DNA of 6,964 nt from Thermoplasmata archaeon (GTDB taxonomy: Archaea > Thermoplasmatota > DAOVMN01), in contig DAOVMN010000116.1 in NCBI GenBank assembly GCA_030630685.1, positions 1-6,964 of the forward strand. Direction: 5' to 3'. Below, piece after piece: positions 6,468 to 6,964 of the stretch. The notes beneath the pieces are model-generated. The model was given only the letters and a program-made list of their open reading frames with translations, ran no database searches and was not told the DNA's origin. Made by a program: the position numbers and the translations under genes. Each line of letters begins with the position of its first letter. The stretch's first letter is position 1.

Positions 6468-6483
6468 TATTTAAGAGTTTCGC
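6468..6483 (-). promoter_or_regulatory. promoter of the PKD/peptidase gene
   Basis: On the minus strand CTTAAATA (6475 to 6468) follows the BRE-like GCGAAACT (6483 to 6476). A start about 25 bp downstream, near 6446, would give a very short leader containing only the ribosome binding site. Confidence 0.6.
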
Positions 6484-6964
6484 TTGCCTCGGTTTTGAGA
6501 CGAGAATTCGATGACAAATCCCAAAAACCTCATTCATCACAGTTCGAATTTCTAATATAGTAGTATCTCAACACCCGATTATGAAACTCGGGAGAGGGGG
6601 CGGGTTCTCTGGCAGAGGATGGTGAGGGGCTCCAGAGGGTCCGCTGGATCATTTCTATTTCCGAATGGTAAATAATCCGGACAGGGCCCAAGCTCGGGGT
6701 GTTGTGGATAGTCGGCATTCCTCGGATCATCGGGTCACTTCAGAATGCTGACCAGTTGGGAAAAGGGTGGGAGATAACGGCTTCGGGGTTGCCGAAGGCG
6801 ATTTGGGCGAGCGGAGCCGCATACACCGTGCTATACCCTGTCGAGGTATTTCTTATTTTTCTGTTTTCACCTGTCTATTGGGGTGCCATCCTGCCGAACT
6901 CACCTCAAATTTCCAGACGTTCTTAAATGGATGAGAACGTTTCATTCCCTCTTGTTGACTGATC
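6484..6964. other. unassigned region, no convincing gene
   Basis: About 480 bp without a recognisable gene. It holds a G-rich plus strand at about 6587-6650, a hairpin CTTCGG/CCGAAG at 6781-6797, a short GCGG/CCGC hairpin at 6811-6820, and an inverted repeat ACGTTCT/AGAACGT at 6917-6923 and 6934-6940 with a 10-bp spacer. A plus-strand frame from GTG 6699 to TAA 6926 would give 75 residues, and a minus-strand frame is open to 6530 after one TGA. Neither has a ribosome binding site or a recognisable domain. No tRNA cloverleaf, SRP RNA or RNase P RNA core motif was seen. It could hold a decayed gene or an unrecognised RNA. Confidence 0.4.

Overview
The window looks archaeal, most likely from the Thermoplasmatota or a related euryarchaeal group. 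Genes are preceded by TATA/BRE-like promoters. The urocanase gene appears to start at or very near its transcription start (leaderless). Two proteins carry large secreted parts rich in N-glycosylation sequons. A PadR gene is translationally coupled to a HAAS-domain membrane protein, and a PKD plus caspase-like protease is present. The lineage is inferred from style only; there is no rRNA or other marker gene here.

Layout. Positions 1-384 hold no intact gene. An array of 51-bp tandem units (about 18-141) is built from five small hairpins spaced 25-26 bp apart. Next comes a decayed fragment of the 3' end of a urocanase gene (about 204-303, minus strand), and then the promoter and a 31-bp palindromic operator candidate for the next gene. 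Positions 397-3320 (plus) are a two-gene operon: a PadR-type winged-helix regulator overlapping by ATGA an 847-residue HAAS-domain protein with seven membrane segments, a roughly 470-residue outer domain and a final membrane anchor. Positions 3332-4978 (minus) are a complete urocanate hydratase gene (hutU), convergent with the operon. Positions 5196-6437 (minus) encode a membrane-anchored extracellular protein with a PKD domain and a caspase-like (clan CD, C13-like) cysteine peptidase domain. From 6484 to the end I find no convincing gene.

How the parts may work together. The PadR/HAAS pair reads as a self-contained envelope-sensing or envelope-response module. PadR probably represses its own operon through the palindrome around its transcription start, and the HAAS protein links a cytoplasmic helical domain to a large glycosylated outer domain. 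The operon is bracketed by two same-orientation hutU 3' ends, one intact and one decayed. This suggests it arrived beside hutU by insertion or by a duplication that later decayed. The hutU gene itself converts urocanate to imidazolonepropionate in histidine breakdown and has no other hut gene within this window. The protease gene is a separate transcription unit.
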